DNA of 48,367 nt, from positions 1 through 48,367 of the forward strand of contig JBLIKA010000013.1 of NCBI GenBank assembly GCA_047637355.1, given 5' to 3'. Below the pieces are notes generated by a model. The model did no database searches. It was not told the origin of the DNA and saw only the letters and a program-made list of their open reading frames with translations. The DNA comes from Glaciecola sp047637355. GTDB lineage: Bacteria; Pseudomonadota; Gammaproteobacteria; Enterobacterales; Alteromonadaceae. Of the stretch, positions 37,438-46,619 are shown one piece after another (within the stretch, counting starts at the first letter, position 1; each line of letters starts with the position of its first letter). The position numbers and the translations under genes are program-made.

Positions 37438-37599
37438 ACTGCTTATATAAATTATTGAACCGCTGGTGGACTTCGGCTTCTCAATGGGTAACTTATCAAT
37501 TTATGTGCTTTTGCGGAAGTGCGGCGTTCTACCAATGATATTTATGCTTTGCGACGCAAACTCCACGTTCTAATAACGAACCTATTTATTTATGGTGTG

Positions 37600-38658
37600 C
37601 TAGTTCAGCAGATTACTAATTGACTTTGCGTCCGCGTGTTGGATAAAAGCATGGATCTCGGACAAAATCGATAGAGCGATCGATTCAGGAAGTTCCCCGC
37701 CTAATCTCAAACCAATAGGGTTTGCTAACGGTTTGGTCAATACGCTAGTGCTTTTTTCCTGCTCGAGCTTTGTTTCAGTAGCCCGCTCGTAGGAAACCAG
37801 ACCGGCCTCTTGGAGCACCCTATCAGTTCGATGTAGCGGACCTAGCATCCCAACGTAGCTAGCAGAGCTATGTTGCGCCAATGATAGCGCTTGAGCATCT
37901 AACGTTACATTGTGAGTCATGATAACAATAGCATCGATATTCAAAAGCCATGCGTGTTCGGATATGCTATCAAAGGAGGATTTAATTATCTGCTTTGCAT
38001 CTGCAAACTGTGCTTGCCTCGCATAACCCGTGCGCGGATCCGCAACGGTTACATGCCAACCTAAATTATGTGCAATTTTAGCCACTGGTATGGCATCAAT
38101 ACCGCCACCAAAAATGGCTAATTTAAGTGAGGGCTTTATGACATGTTCGAAAACGTTAGAGTTCGTTTTGGCAAATGTCTTTGCTTCCTGCTGTGCGGAA
38201 AACTCAGTATTACTGTCAGTCAATACAATGTTATTTTTAGGTGGACCTTCATCCATACTTTGGACATATTTACACGCCTGGTTTTGATTAATTAGTTGGC
38301 GTAATTCGATTAGTTGCAAATAGCTATTTTGCGCATTTATGGGCTGCAATAATATGCGAACGAGCCCACCGCAACCAATACCAAGTTGCCAAGCTATATC
38401 TTCCTCTTCACGCATGTCATATTGAATAATACGGTTATTACCTGACTCCCAACATTGACGTGATTGGCGCATGATGTCGGATTCCAGACAACCGCCACTA
38501 AGTAAACCATGATATTGACCTAGGCTATTAATCATCATCATAGCGCCTGGTTTGCGGTAGGAAGAGCCCTCAGTGGCAATGATCGTTGCCAGAACCCAGT
38601 CCATTTCATCGCGTTGCGCATACCAAGTGTTGAGTAATTGTTGAGTATGGTTAGCCAT
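37600..38658 (-). CDS. XdhC/CoxI-family molybdo-enzyme maturation protein
   Basis: A 352-residue XdhC-family protein. The N-terminal XdhC_CoxI domain (residues 10-115) shows ATEGSSYRKPGAMM, LLSGGCLESD and GIGCGGLVRILL. The C-terminal Rossmann domain (about 180-330) carries LAIFGGGIDAIPVAK and VIMTHNVTLD. XdhC binds molybdenum cofactor and helps insert its sulfurated form into xanthine-dehydrogenase-type enzymes. Its start is nine bases after the stop of the FadR-type regulator, so the two are one operon. The partner enzyme must be elsewhere; aldehyde or purine oxidation are options. Confidence 0.88.
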   Translation of the reverse strand: MANHTQQLLNTWYAQRDEMDWVLATIIATEGSSYRKPGAMMMINSLGQYHGLLSGGCLESDIMRQSRQCWESGNNRIIQYDMREEEDIAWQLGIGCGGLVRILLQPINAQNSYLQLIELRQLINQNQACKYVQSMDEGPPKNNIVLTDSNTEFSAQQEAKTFAKTNSNVFEHVIKPSLKLAIFGGGIDAIPVAKIAHNLGWHVTVADPRTGYARQAQFADAKQIIKSSFDSISEHAWLLNIDAIVIMTHNVTLDAQALSLAQHSSASYVGMLGPLHRTDRVLQEAGLVSYERATETKLEQEKSTSVLTKPLANPIGLRLGGELPESIALSILSEIHAFIQHADAKSISNLLN

Positions 38659-38667
38659 ATGATTAGC

Positions 38668-39366
38668 TTAAAGCTTAGATTCGATAAGTTCGAGAGCTTC
38701 AACCAGGATAGTTGAAACGGCTTCACGTGCCGCTTTTTCATCTCTTGATTTTATGGTGTTGAAAATATCAGCATGTTTTTGAACATCTGCCCCAGGTACC
38801 CCTTTTATTTTATTGGTGTAGCGGATACTTACCCGCAATGCGGTACCGATAAAATCTGAAAGCTGAGCGAAAAAACGGTTGCCGCTTGCTTCTAATATAC
38901 TGGTGTGGAACTCAATATCAGCTTCTAACGGATCGTCTAAGCCATTGTCGGCATCTGCCATTCTGCTGAGAGCGATCTCTATTTGTGCAAGTTGCTCAGC
39001 TGTTGCGTTTATAGCGGCTAGTGCGGCGGCTTCAGGTTCAATCGCAAAGCGTACTTGGGTAAATTCCTTAAGAAGAGAAAGGGAAGGTTTACTACTCAAA
39101 ATCCAAGTCAACACATCGGTATCAAACATATTCCAGCTACTTTCCGGCAGCACTCGAATACCTTGTTTGGGACGAGAGGAGATAAGTCCTTTTGCCGAAA
39201 GCATCTTCACTGCTTCTCTAGTGGAGCTGCGACTCACATCGTATTCTACACACAAATCAGCTTCCGATGGCATACCTTTACCAATGGGATACTTTCCGTT
39301 GACGATAGCAATTCCTAAATCGTGAGTGAGCTGGTGAGTTAGATTATGCCGTTGTGGGCTTTTCAT
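38668..39366 (-). CDS. FadR/GntR-family regulator, DgoR-like
   Basis: A 232-residue regulator. The N-terminal winged helix of the GntR type (PSEADLCVEYDVSRSSTREAVKML, residues 29-55) is followed by an all-alpha FCD ligand domain (about 85-225) with metal-binding-type residues (EADIEFHTSIL). DgoR-like proteins respond to galactonate-type sugar acids. Divergent placement from the galactose-oxidation operon (dehydrogenase, kinase, lactonase) supports that ligand class. It is the first gene of an operon with xdhC. Repeated TTATCATAT-like sites lie in the shared promoter region and are candidate operators. Confidence 0.88.
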   Translation of the reverse strand: MKSPQRHNLTHQLTHDLGIAIVNGKYPIGKGMPSEADLCVEYDVSRSSTREAVKMLSAKGLISSRPKQGIRVLPESSWNMFDTDVLTWILSSKPSLSLLKEFTQVRFAIEPEAAALAAINATAEQLAQIEIALSRMADADNGLDDPLEADIEFHTSILEASGNRFFAQLSDFIGTALRVSIRYTNKIKGVPGADVQKHADIFNTIKSRDEKAAREAVSTILVEALELIESKL

Positions 39367-39396
39367 GTTAATGTTTCCATTTTTATAATAAATCGG

Positions 39397-39460
39397 TTAT
39401 ATCATACTTAATTTAATGTTTGAATTATCATATATGTTTTTTGTTAATATAATATGATAA
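39397..39460. promoter_or_regulatory. TATCATA-type repeats in the regulator/dehydrogenase promoter region
   Basis: TTATATCATA (39397-39406) is followed by TTATCATAT (39425-39433) and its inverted copy ATATGATAA (39452-39460), the latter two 18 bases apart. A related TATATCATATA lies upstream of GH36. These are candidate FadR-type operators, but the DNA is AT-rich. Confidence 0.35.
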
Positions 39461-39552
39461 AAAGCAAAAAGACGTTAACTGATTACTTGAGTAATGTCTA
39501 AGTGCTCAAAACCTGCAGAATATTCTTCAACACACGACAAATGGAGGATTGG

Positions 39553-40338
39553 GTGACCGATTCTATAGACAAAAATGCGACACAGTATTCAAGCCTCATT
39601 GGCAAGGTTGTCTTTATAACCGGAGGCGCAACTGGCATTGGTGCAGCAATGGTAAAGGCATTTGTCGGACAAAAAGCTAAAGTTGCTTTTATTGATATCG
39701 ATGAACACGCCTCGGCAAAATTAATCAATGCGATGAAAGCTGAAAACGATAGCGCTGAGCTTTGGTATCGAAAAGTGGATGTTACTGACCCCGAAACTCT
39801 GCAACTTGCTATCGTAGAAGCGTCAAAAGCGTTGGGTAGCTTAGACGTTCTAGTCAACAATGTTGGCAACGATGCTCGCCAAGAAGTTGAAAATATCTCC
39901 GCTTATGACTGGCACAAATGTATGCAGGTTAATCTTGACCCTGCTTTTTTTGCTTCACAAGCGGCATTTAAAATTATGCAGGAGCATGCCTCTGGTAGCA
40001 TTATTAATTTCAGTTCCATTAATGCGCTTATTGGCCCACAGCAGATGACGGGGTACGTGACTGCGAAGGCTGGACTAATGGGCATGACAAAGTCTCTTTC
40101 TCGCGATTTCGGTGTCGACAATATTCGAGTGAATGCTATTTTGCCCGGGTGGGTCGCCACTGATAGACAACTGGCAAGTTGGTTAACAGAAGAAGAAGAG
40201 CATAAGTGGACTGAAACTATGGCTCTGAAAAGACGCATAGAACCCCACGATGTAGCTCATTTAGCTCTATTTCTAGCTTCTGACAATTCATCCATGATCA
40301 CGGGTCAGGCTATTAATATAGATGGCGGGAGAACTTAA
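39553..40338 (+). CDS. SDR sugar dehydrogenase (galactose 1-dehydrogenase candidate)
   Basis: A 261-residue classical short-chain dehydrogenase. It has the glycine motif GGATGIG (about residues 23-29), an Asp at the end of beta-2 (FIDID) favouring NAD, NNVG, a catalytic Ser (NFSS) and YVTAK. The frame opens upstream at 39502 and has an ATG at 39541, but GGAGG five bases before the GTG at 39553 marks that as the start. The kinase gene start overlaps its stop by one base (TAATG). With the kinase and SMP-30 lactonase it fits oxidation of galactose (or a similar aldose) to the lactone. The substrate is inferred from these neighbours. Confidence 0.85.
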   Translation: MTDSIDKNATQYSSLIGKVVFITGGATGIGAAMVKAFVGQKAKVAFIDIDEHASAKLINAMKAENDSAELWYRKVDVTDPETLQLAIVEASKALGSLDVLVNNVGNDARQEVENISAYDWHKCMQVNLDPAFFASQAAFKIMQEHASGSIINFSSINALIGPQQMTGYVTAKAGLMGMTKSLSRDFGVDNIRVNAILPGWVATDRQLASWLTEEEEHKWTETMALKRRIEPHDVAHLALFLASDNSSMITGQAINIDGGRT

Positions 40339-41297
40339 TGCACAAATCTTCCCATTTCATTGCTGTTGATTGGGGGACGAGTCGACTTCGCGCTTTTCTT
40401 TGTAAAGTCAAACCTGATGGTAGTTTAAAACTAGTCACACGCAGCGCAGGCTTAGGAGTTAGTAAGTCAGCTTTAAGTTTCGAAGAAACCCTCATGGAAT
40501 GTATATCGCCTTGGGAATTTGAGTACGGCAAATTGCCGCTATTAATGGCAGGACAAATAGGCTCGAGTATTGGTTGGAAAGAAACACCTTATCTGGCCAG
40601 TCCTATTTCACCACAGGAACTGGCGAAATCATGCGTTCATTTTCAATGTAATGGTTATGATATTAGCGTTATTCCTGGCTTGAGTTGTAAGCTAGAAAAC
40701 AATAATTACGATTGTATGCGCGGCGAAGAGTTACAAATTTTGGGTTGGCTGCAACTAGCAGAGCAAAACCAACTAGGGCGACATTTAGTTTGTTTGCCGG
40801 GTACTCATACTAAATGGGTGTTAGTTGAGGATGGTAAAATTAAACTGTTTAAAACGGCGTTAACGGGTGAGTTGTTTGACCTCATTGCCAATCACAGTGT
40901 GTTGATCCAAGAAAAAGCGACGGTGTTTAATCAGGAAGCGTTCAACTCTGGTGCTGCTTTTACCTTAAATAGTGAAACAGGTAGCTTGATTCATGGGCTT
41001 TTTAGTGTGCGTTCAAGACAGTTATTTGGACAGTTAAGTGCCGATGAGGCAACCTCCTATCTTTCAGGTTTGCTGATAGGTAGTGATGTTCGTGCAGCAA
41101 TGAATGCTACTGAATGGAGCCTCACAAAAATGGATAAAGTGAGCGTTATTGGAGCTCCTCACCTGAGTTCTTGTTTTGCTAGTGTATTGAATTCGCAATT
41201 GATCGCTACAGAAATTTGTCAGGTAACAACGACCACTTTATTAGGGTTTAATTCTGTGTTCCAGAGTATAAATAAATTAAGTGAAAAAACCGCCTAA
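40338..41297 (+). CDS. dgoK: 2-dehydro-3-deoxygalactonokinase
   Basis: A 319-residue sugar-acid kinase with the DgoK hallmarks: N-terminal VDWGTSRLRAFL, GQIGSSIGWKE (about residue 73), and CLPGTHTKWV (about 152), which form the ATP and substrate site. DgoK phosphorylates 2-keto-3-deoxygalactonate in the De Ley-Doudoroff pathway. Its ATG overlaps the stop of the dehydrogenase by one base, a clear sign of coupling, and the lactonase follows after 33 bp. The aldolase DgoA and dehydratase DgoD are not in the window. Confidence 0.9.
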   Translation: MHKSSHFIAVDWGTSRLRAFLCKVKPDGSLKLVTRSAGLGVSKSALSFEETLMECISPWEFEYGKLPLLMAGQIGSSIGWKETPYLASPISPQELAKSCVHFQCNGYDISVIPGLSCKLENNNYDCMRGEELQILGWLQLAEQNQLGRHLVCLPGTHTKWVLVEDGKIKLFKTALTGELFDLIANHSVLIQEKATVFNQEAFNSGAAFTLNSETGSLIHGLFSVRSRQLFGQLSADEATSYLSGLLIGSDVRAAMNATEWSLTKMDKVSVIGAPHLSSCFASVLNSQLIATEICQVTTTTLLGFNSVFQSINKLSEKTA

Positions 41298-41330
41298 GCA
41301 TTTTTTCGCTCTCGTAAAAGGGTTACCAGA

Positions 41331-42266
41331 TTGACACAAGTTCAACGATCGAAAAAGGTTGGCAAGTTATTATTTAGTATCAATTCCCAATGTATTCTAG
41401 CCGAATGCGCGCTTTGGAATAGTCCAGAACAGGCTATATATTGGGTCGATATTATTGCCGCTAAAATTCAACGTTATTCGCCCAAAACGCATGGTGTTGA
41501 AACGTTTGATATGCCACATCGTATCGGTTGCTTTTCGTTTACACCCATTGAGAATGAGATAATAGCGGCTTTTGATATTGGGATAGCGCGTTATAATCTT
41601 GTAACCGAACATCTGGAATGGTTAGCTCAGCCTGAAAAACATCTAAAGACCAATCGTTTTAATGATGGCCGCACTGACCGACAAGGTCGCTTTTGGGCTG
41701 GTACAATGAATGAATCTGATGACGAAGACGAACAAGATAGAACAAACTCGAAATCGCCTGCATTAGGCAAGCTATATTGTCTCAATGCAGCCGGGCAATG
41801 TGATGCAAAAGTCTCCAATGTGTCGATTTCTAACGGTTTATGTTGGAGTAACGATGGCAAAACGCTATATCACGCCGATTCACCGAAGCGGACTATTAAC
41901 GCTTACGATTTTGATACGCAAACTACGCGGCTGTCTAATGCAAGAGTTTTTGCAACGACGCAAGGGCATCGGTTTCCTGACGGTGCAATAGTTGATTCAC
42001 ATGATTATTTGTGGAATGCGCAGTGGGGAGCGTCGCAGGTTGTCCGATACAATCCCAAGGGTGAGATTGACTTAGTTGTTGATATGCCAGTTAGCCAACC
42101 CTCGAGCGTGGCGATAGGAGGACCAAATATGGATTGGCTGATTGTTACAACCGCTAAGCACTCATTAGCCCCTGAACGTCTAAAAATAGAACCACAATCG
42201 GGTAATATTTTCGTCTATCAATTACAAGGAATTGAAGGCGTTATAGAACCCGTTTGTGTAGTTTGA
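41331..42266 (+). CDS. SMP-30/gluconolactonase-family lactonase
   Basis: A 311-residue six-bladed beta-propeller of the SMP-30/gluconolactonase family. Metal ligands are recognisable: the Glu of LAECALW (about residue 25), the Asn in SNGLCWS and the Asp in FPDGAIVDS (about 221). NDGRTDRQGRFWAG is the usual substrate loop. It likely opens galactono-lactone formed by the upstream dehydrogenase. The start is TTG with AAAGGG eight bases upstream. It ends only 19 bp from the converging DUF885 stop, leaving no room for a separate terminator. Confidence 0.9.
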   Translation: MTQVQRSKKVGKLLFSINSQCILAECALWNSPEQAIYWVDIIAAKIQRYSPKTHGVETFDMPHRIGCFSFTPIENEIIAAFDIGIARYNLVTEHLEWLAQPEKHLKTNRFNDGRTDRQGRFWAGTMNESDDEDEQDRTNSKSPALGKLYCLNAAGQCDAKVSNVSISNGLCWSNDGKTLYHADSPKRTINAYDFDTQTTRLSNARVFATTQGHRFPDGAIVDSHDYLWNAQWGASQVVRYNPKGEIDLVVDMPVSQPSSVAIGGPNMDWLIVTTAKHSLAPERLKIEPQSGNIFVYQLQGIEGVIEPVCVV

Positions 42267-42285
42267 ACTTATTCGCTATTAAGGA

Positions 42286-44175
42286 TTATTCCTGACTAGC
42301 AATCCATGCTTTTACTTTACGTTCCAGCATAACCATAGGTAAAGCACCACCGCCTAAAATGACATCATGAAAGGCACGAATATCAAAATTATCACCGAGC
42401 TTTTGCTCAGCAAGAACTCGCAGTTCCTGAATTTTTATCATCCCAATTTTATAACCGGTCGCTTGTCCTGGAATAGTTAAATAGCGGCGGACTTCAGACT
42501 TTGCTTGCTCTCCGGTAATCGCAGAATTTTCTTTGAAATAGGCAATCGCTTTTTCCTCACTCCAACCCTTCGCATGTAAACCGGTGTCTAAAACTAATCG
42601 AATTGCACGCCACATTTCAGAACCTAAACGACCAAACTCTGAAAGTGAGTCCTGATAAGTACCTGGCATTTCCTTGGCTAACCATTCTGAGTATAAAGCC
42701 CATCCTTCGCCGTAGGCATTTAAATAAGACTGTTTACGAAACGTAGGTATGTTCTCCAGTTCGAGTGAAATAGCTATTTGCATGTGATGACCTGGTAAAC
42801 CTTCATGATAAGCAATTACTTCAAGCTCACGTTTAGGCATTGCGGTCATATCGGATAAGTGCGCATAGTAAACACCGGGTCTTGAACCATCCGGCGTGGA
42901 CGAGGAGTAATGCTGCGCTGCCCCGTCTTGTTCGCGAAAAGCTTCAACACGCTTTACGACCATGTCAGCTTTTGGCAATATACCAAAATAGTCAGGCAGT
43001 ACTTTTTTAATTTTATTGATCGCTGCCGTTGCGTCATCAATATAACCTTGGCGACCTTCATCAGTATCAGGGTAATACAAACGTCGATCATCTTTGGTGT
43101 CTCTTAGGAAAACAAAAAATTCTTGTAAACTGCCTTCAAAACCAAATTCAGCTTTTACCACTTCCATTTCACTGCGCAGTCTCGTCACTTCTGCTAAGCC
43201 GATGTTGTGTATTTCGTCGGCACTAAGATTTGTTGTTGTTTGGTTCGCTAAGCGCTCGTTATAAAACGCGATTCCGTTAGGTAATGCACTAGCGCCTAGG
43301 GCTTGCTCCGTTGCATTTACTTTGTCTGCTTTCTGCCATGCAATAAGTCTTTCGTATGCTGGTTTAAAGTCATTTATGAGCGCTTGCTTAATGTTGTTAG
43401 TTAACTTATCCGCTTCGCTTTGGGTAATTTGGGTCTGTTCAAGTAATAAGGCTATTTTAGCTTGTGCGTCGGCCCAAATTGCACTGTCGTCTCCCTTGCT
43501 AAAAGGCGCACCAGTGATGATCTTAGTTGACTCGTCAATAACAGCTTCAAAGGCAAAATACGGTGGTCTTACCCCTTTTTCAGCAATTTTCTTTGAGTTA
43601 TCAATAAGCTGATCAAGAGCTCTGCCAGTCGCTGATACCCTCTTTAGGTACTGCTGCATATGTTCGCCCGTTTCGACTTTATGCAGTGCAATTAGTAACT
43701 GTGGGAAAAAGCTATGAACAGCATTCATTTGTTCAAATACGTAGCTGTTATCACGAAACTCATATTCTGCGAATGCTTTCTCGCTCATGTATACCCAGAG
43801 ATCATAAGATAACTTGGCGTCATCGCTTAACTTTGTATAATCAAATGCGCTTTGTAATTCGGCTAAGTTTGCTCGTTTGAGCGCAATTCGTGCTTCATAA
43901 GCTTGCTCTGAATAGTCATCTATTTCGTCTTGACGTTCACTTCGGCCTAAAGACGTTAGGAAAGTGGGGCTTAGCATCAGTTCTTGCTCGAACTTATCTT
44001 CAAACCATTCGTTTAATTTCACCGTTTCTGCAGACTGTATTGTTGAATTAACGACTGTCGATGCGCCAGGCTCGTTTACTGGAGAAACTATTGTGCCATC
44101 AGGTTTACCGCAAGCCGATAGGGCAAGACCAGTAATGATAGAAAGTGTAGCAAGTGTAATTTTGTTTTTTCGCAT
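42286..44175 (-). CDS. DUF885-family lipoprotein (putative metallopeptidase)
   Basis: A 629-residue lipoprotein (lipobox ALSAC, Cys22). The DUF885 family is marked by YHEGLPGHHMQIA (about residue 468), a zinc-type HExxxHH motif, and by GWALYSEWLAKEM shortly after. The family is thought to be metallopeptidases, but few members are characterised. It is flanked by sugar genes, with 175 bp and a hairpin between it and the GH36 gene, so it is probably a separate unit with no stated link to galactoside use. Confidence 0.88.
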   Translation of the reverse strand: MRKNKITLATLSIITGLALSACGKPDGTIVSPVNEPGASTVVNSTIQSAETVKLNEWFEDKFEQELMLSPTFLTSLGRSERQDEIDDYSEQAYEARIALKRANLAELQSAFDYTKLSDDAKLSYDLWVYMSEKAFAEYEFRDNSYVFEQMNAVHSFFPQLLIALHKVETGEHMQQYLKRVSATGRALDQLIDNSKKIAEKGVRPPYFAFEAVIDESTKIITGAPFSKGDDSAIWADAQAKIALLLEQTQITQSEADKLTNNIKQALINDFKPAYERLIAWQKADKVNATEQALGASALPNGIAFYNERLANQTTTNLSADEIHNIGLAEVTRLRSEMEVVKAEFGFEGSLQEFFVFLRDTKDDRRLYYPDTDEGRQGYIDDATAAINKIKKVLPDYFGILPKADMVVKRVEAFREQDGAAQHYSSSTPDGSRPGVYYAHLSDMTAMPKRELEVIAYHEGLPGHHMQIAISLELENIPTFRKQSYLNAYGEGWALYSEWLAKEMPGTYQDSLSEFGRLGSEMWRAIRLVLDTGLHAKGWSEEKAIAYFKENSAITGEQAKSEVRRYLTIPGQATGYKIGMIKIQELRVLAEQKLGDNFDIRAFHDVILGGGALPMVMLERKVKAWIASQE

Positions 44176-44295
44176 AATTATCTCAATTTAAAATTCCGTT
44201 TACGCCACTATCCTAACCTGCTTAATCCTTCGGCACAATTGTCCAAGTTAGTTACTCAAATTCTTTATTTAAGTTGGTGGTTTTGGGAGTGGCTA

Positions 44296-44326
44296 GGCGT
44301 TGGCCGTTAAATTTATAGGCAACGCC
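44296..44326 (-). terminator. Hairpin downstream of the GH36 gene
   Basis: GGCGTTG(G)CC pairs with GGCAACGCC, a nine-pair stem with one bulged base and a 12-base AT-rich loop, 24 bp past the GH36 stop. The T-run is on the plus-strand side, so termination of the minus-strand transcript is plausible but not canonical. Confidence 0.4.
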
Positions 44327-44350
44327 TTTTGCGCGATTATTACGTAATGT

Positions 44351-46483
44351 TTAAACTTCTTTTAATTCAAAAATAAGCGTCGTTTGTGGGAAACTAATTG
44401 GTAGTTGCATACCGACTTGGATCAAGGCTTGTCCACTGATTTGCTGCCCTTCTATTTTTGCTAAAATAGAGGGGGAATATTCTTTGAGATGGGTTGGCCA
44501 AATCTTATTAAACTGATATGTTTTAGCGGCATCTAAGCCGGTAAATCTATATTTTTTCGGCACAGTACGTTTAGTTTCAGTGATACTGTTGTACGCGTAT
44601 AATGCTTGAGATTTGTCGCCACTCACAATACCAAAATCGATTGAATTGCCATCAGTATCCAAGCGAATCAGTTCTCCCGAGTGAATTAACGTGCGGTGTT
44701 TTTTATGCAATGCAATACTATCACTCAGTACCTGCATTTCGTGTTCACTTAATTCTCTTGGATCCATTTCTAAACCTAAGTGACCAAAGAACGAGACACC
44801 AGCGCGCATTTCTATGCTGACACGGCGTCCTGTAATGTGGCAGTCTCTGGGGCCAACATGTGCGCCCATTACTTCTGATGGGAAAAAGAATGAACAACCT
44901 CGTTGAATATCAAGTCGGTCAATAGCGTCGTTTGAATCTGAGGTCCACACGCGGTCGGTATGACTCAACACGCCATAATCGACACGCGCACCGCCGGACG
45001 AGCAACTCTCTATTTCCACTTCAGGATGTGCTTCGCGTAAGTCATCAATGAGTTTATATAGAGCATGGGTTTGTGCACTTACAGCCGGTTTCCCTAGCGC
45101 ATTACCCGCATGATTTATATCGCGATTCATATCCCACTTTATATACCGAATACTGGCGTACTCATTTAAGATATCGTCAATACACTTAAACAGGTAATCG
45201 ACGACTTCTTGGCGTGTTAAATCAAGAACCAACTGATTTCGAAACTGCAATTGCTCATTGCCTTCAGTTTGTAATACCCAATCTGGATGTGCACGATATA
45301 AATCACTGTCTGGGTTAACCATTTCAGGTTCAAACCAAATACCAAATTCCATGCCCAGGCTATTGACGTGATTAATTATTGGAGAAAGTCCTTCTGGATA
45401 AATAGCATAATCCACAGTCCAATCACCCAAACCTGCATAGTCGCCGCGACGCCCTTTAAACCAGCCGTCGTCGAGCACAAAACGTTCAACACCTAAGCTC
45501 GCGACTCGATCGGCCAATGCCTTTAATGTATCTACATTGTGATCAAAATAAATACCTTCCCAAGTGTTGTAATGCACCGGTCTTGGCTTAGCTTGTTGTT
45601 TTGAAGTGAGAATTTGAGTACGCACAAACTGATGGAAATTGTTCGAAAGTGAACTAAAGCCTGCTTGCGAGTATGAGCAGTAGAGCGTTGGGGAAGTATA
45701 CGTTTCGCCTTGCTGCAATGTAATCTCGGAGGGCATTAGCAGCTCACCCATTTGAATATAGGTGCGTTGTTCTGGTAATAGCTCAATACGCGTTCGGTGG
45801 TTACCGCTCCAACCTAAATGAAAACCATAACATTCACCTTGGCTTTCGTTGGTATATTGCTCATGCAATATCGCACCTGGGAAATTATCGTGTGAAGTTT
45901 TGCCTTTGCGGTTTTCGCGTAGTACGGAGCCCAAAAATAAGTCGATGGTATTGCGATGGAATTCATTCGACCAACGTCCTTCAAACGACATCAACTTGGT
46001 TATATGATCGGGCATTGGTATTGTGGGGGCTGCGCAATAATTAACGCCAACAGCCGTTTCACTGTTGTTAAGTAATGCCGTTGATGTACTGATTACGTTA
46101 GTTGCTTCGTCTAATTTAAGAATATGACTGAGTGTGAGTTTGCGTGCTTCATCAAAACATTCAAAGCGCACTTCTTGACTATTTAGCTGCTCAATTTTTT
46201 TAAGCTTGCCGCCTATTGACCATGCATTGGTGTCATTATTTAGTTCAATGCCGGGACCGCCTGTAAAACCTTCGCCCATTGACGGTGAAAGTGAAATAGG
46301 GGCTTCAACAACCACCGCGCATTTTGCCTCTTGGCGAGTTAGTAATAACTGCAGCATGTCAAAAGAGGTTTGTTCATTTAAGCGCTTGCCAAAATATGCG
46401 ATCGCTGGTGTATTTGATGTGCAATCAATCACCAGACTTGCATGGCGACTATCTAATTGAACAAAGTCTGATAAAGCGGTCAT
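44351..46483 (-). CDS. GH36 alpha-galactosidase, cytoplasmic
   Basis: A 710-residue GH36 enzyme: an N-terminal beta-sandwich (residues 1-300), a catalytic barrel (about 310-620) and a C-terminal sandwich. The nucleophile is Asp451 in YIKWDMNRD and the acid/base Asp516 in WTSDSND; GIWFEPEMVNPDSDL and ESCSSGGARVDYG are family landmarks. It has no signal peptide, so alpha-galactosides must be imported, and none of the transporters here is clearly dedicated to them. The released galactose would feed the dehydrogenase-lactonase-kinase module at 39.5-42.3 kb. A TATCATATA-like motif about 90 bp upstream resembles repeats at that module's promoter. Confidence 0.93.
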   Translation of the reverse strand: MTALSDFVQLDSRHASLVIDCTSNTPAIAYFGKRLNEQTSFDMLQLLLTRQEAKCAVVVEAPISLSPSMGEGFTGGPGIELNNDTNAWSIGGKLKKIEQLNSQEVRFECFDEARKLTLSHILKLDEATNVISTSTALLNNSETAVGVNYCAAPTIPMPDHITKLMSFEGRWSNEFHRNTIDLFLGSVLRENRKGKTSHDNFPGAILHEQYTNESQGECYGFHLGWSGNHRTRIELLPEQRTYIQMGELLMPSEITLQQGETYTSPTLYCSYSQAGFSSLSNNFHQFVRTQILTSKQQAKPRPVHYNTWEGIYFDHNVDTLKALADRVASLGVERFVLDDGWFKGRRGDYAGLGDWTVDYAIYPEGLSPIINHVNSLGMEFGIWFEPEMVNPDSDLYRAHPDWVLQTEGNEQLQFRNQLVLDLTRQEVVDYLFKCIDDILNEYASIRYIKWDMNRDINHAGNALGKPAVSAQTHALYKLIDDLREAHPEVEIESCSSGGARVDYGVLSHTDRVWTSDSNDAIDRLDIQRGCSFFFPSEVMGAHVGPRDCHITGRRVSIEMRAGVSFFGHLGLEMDPRELSEHEMQVLSDSIALHKKHRTLIHSGELIRLDTDGNSIDFGIVSGDKSQALYAYNSITETKRTVPKKYRFTGLDAAKTYQFNKIWPTHLKEYSPSILAKIEGQQISGQALIQVGMQLPISFPQTTLIFELKEV

Positions 46484-46572
46484 GTCGAATAATCCTTATG
46501 ATACAGTGGTTCTTAACGCATTGATTCAGGCAACTGAAATTGATTTAAGCGATAAATAAGTTAGGTTTAGAA

Positions 46573-46583
46573 TATATCATATA
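46573..46583. promoter_or_regulatory. TATATCATATA palindrome upstream of GH36
   Basis: A palindrome with a central C lies about 90 bp before the GH36 start, and resembles the TATCATA repeats at 39397-39460. In DNA this AT-rich a chance match is possible, so this is a candidate operator only. Confidence 0.3.
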
Positions 46584-46619
46584 AATACGTTTATTATAAA
46601 GTCAGTATTTTTAGAATCA

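Noticed and set aside
39502..39552. N-terminal extension of the SDR gene
   Set aside because: The strong GGAGG site sits five bases before GTG 39553; the upstream starts have no ribosome site and add non-conserved residues.
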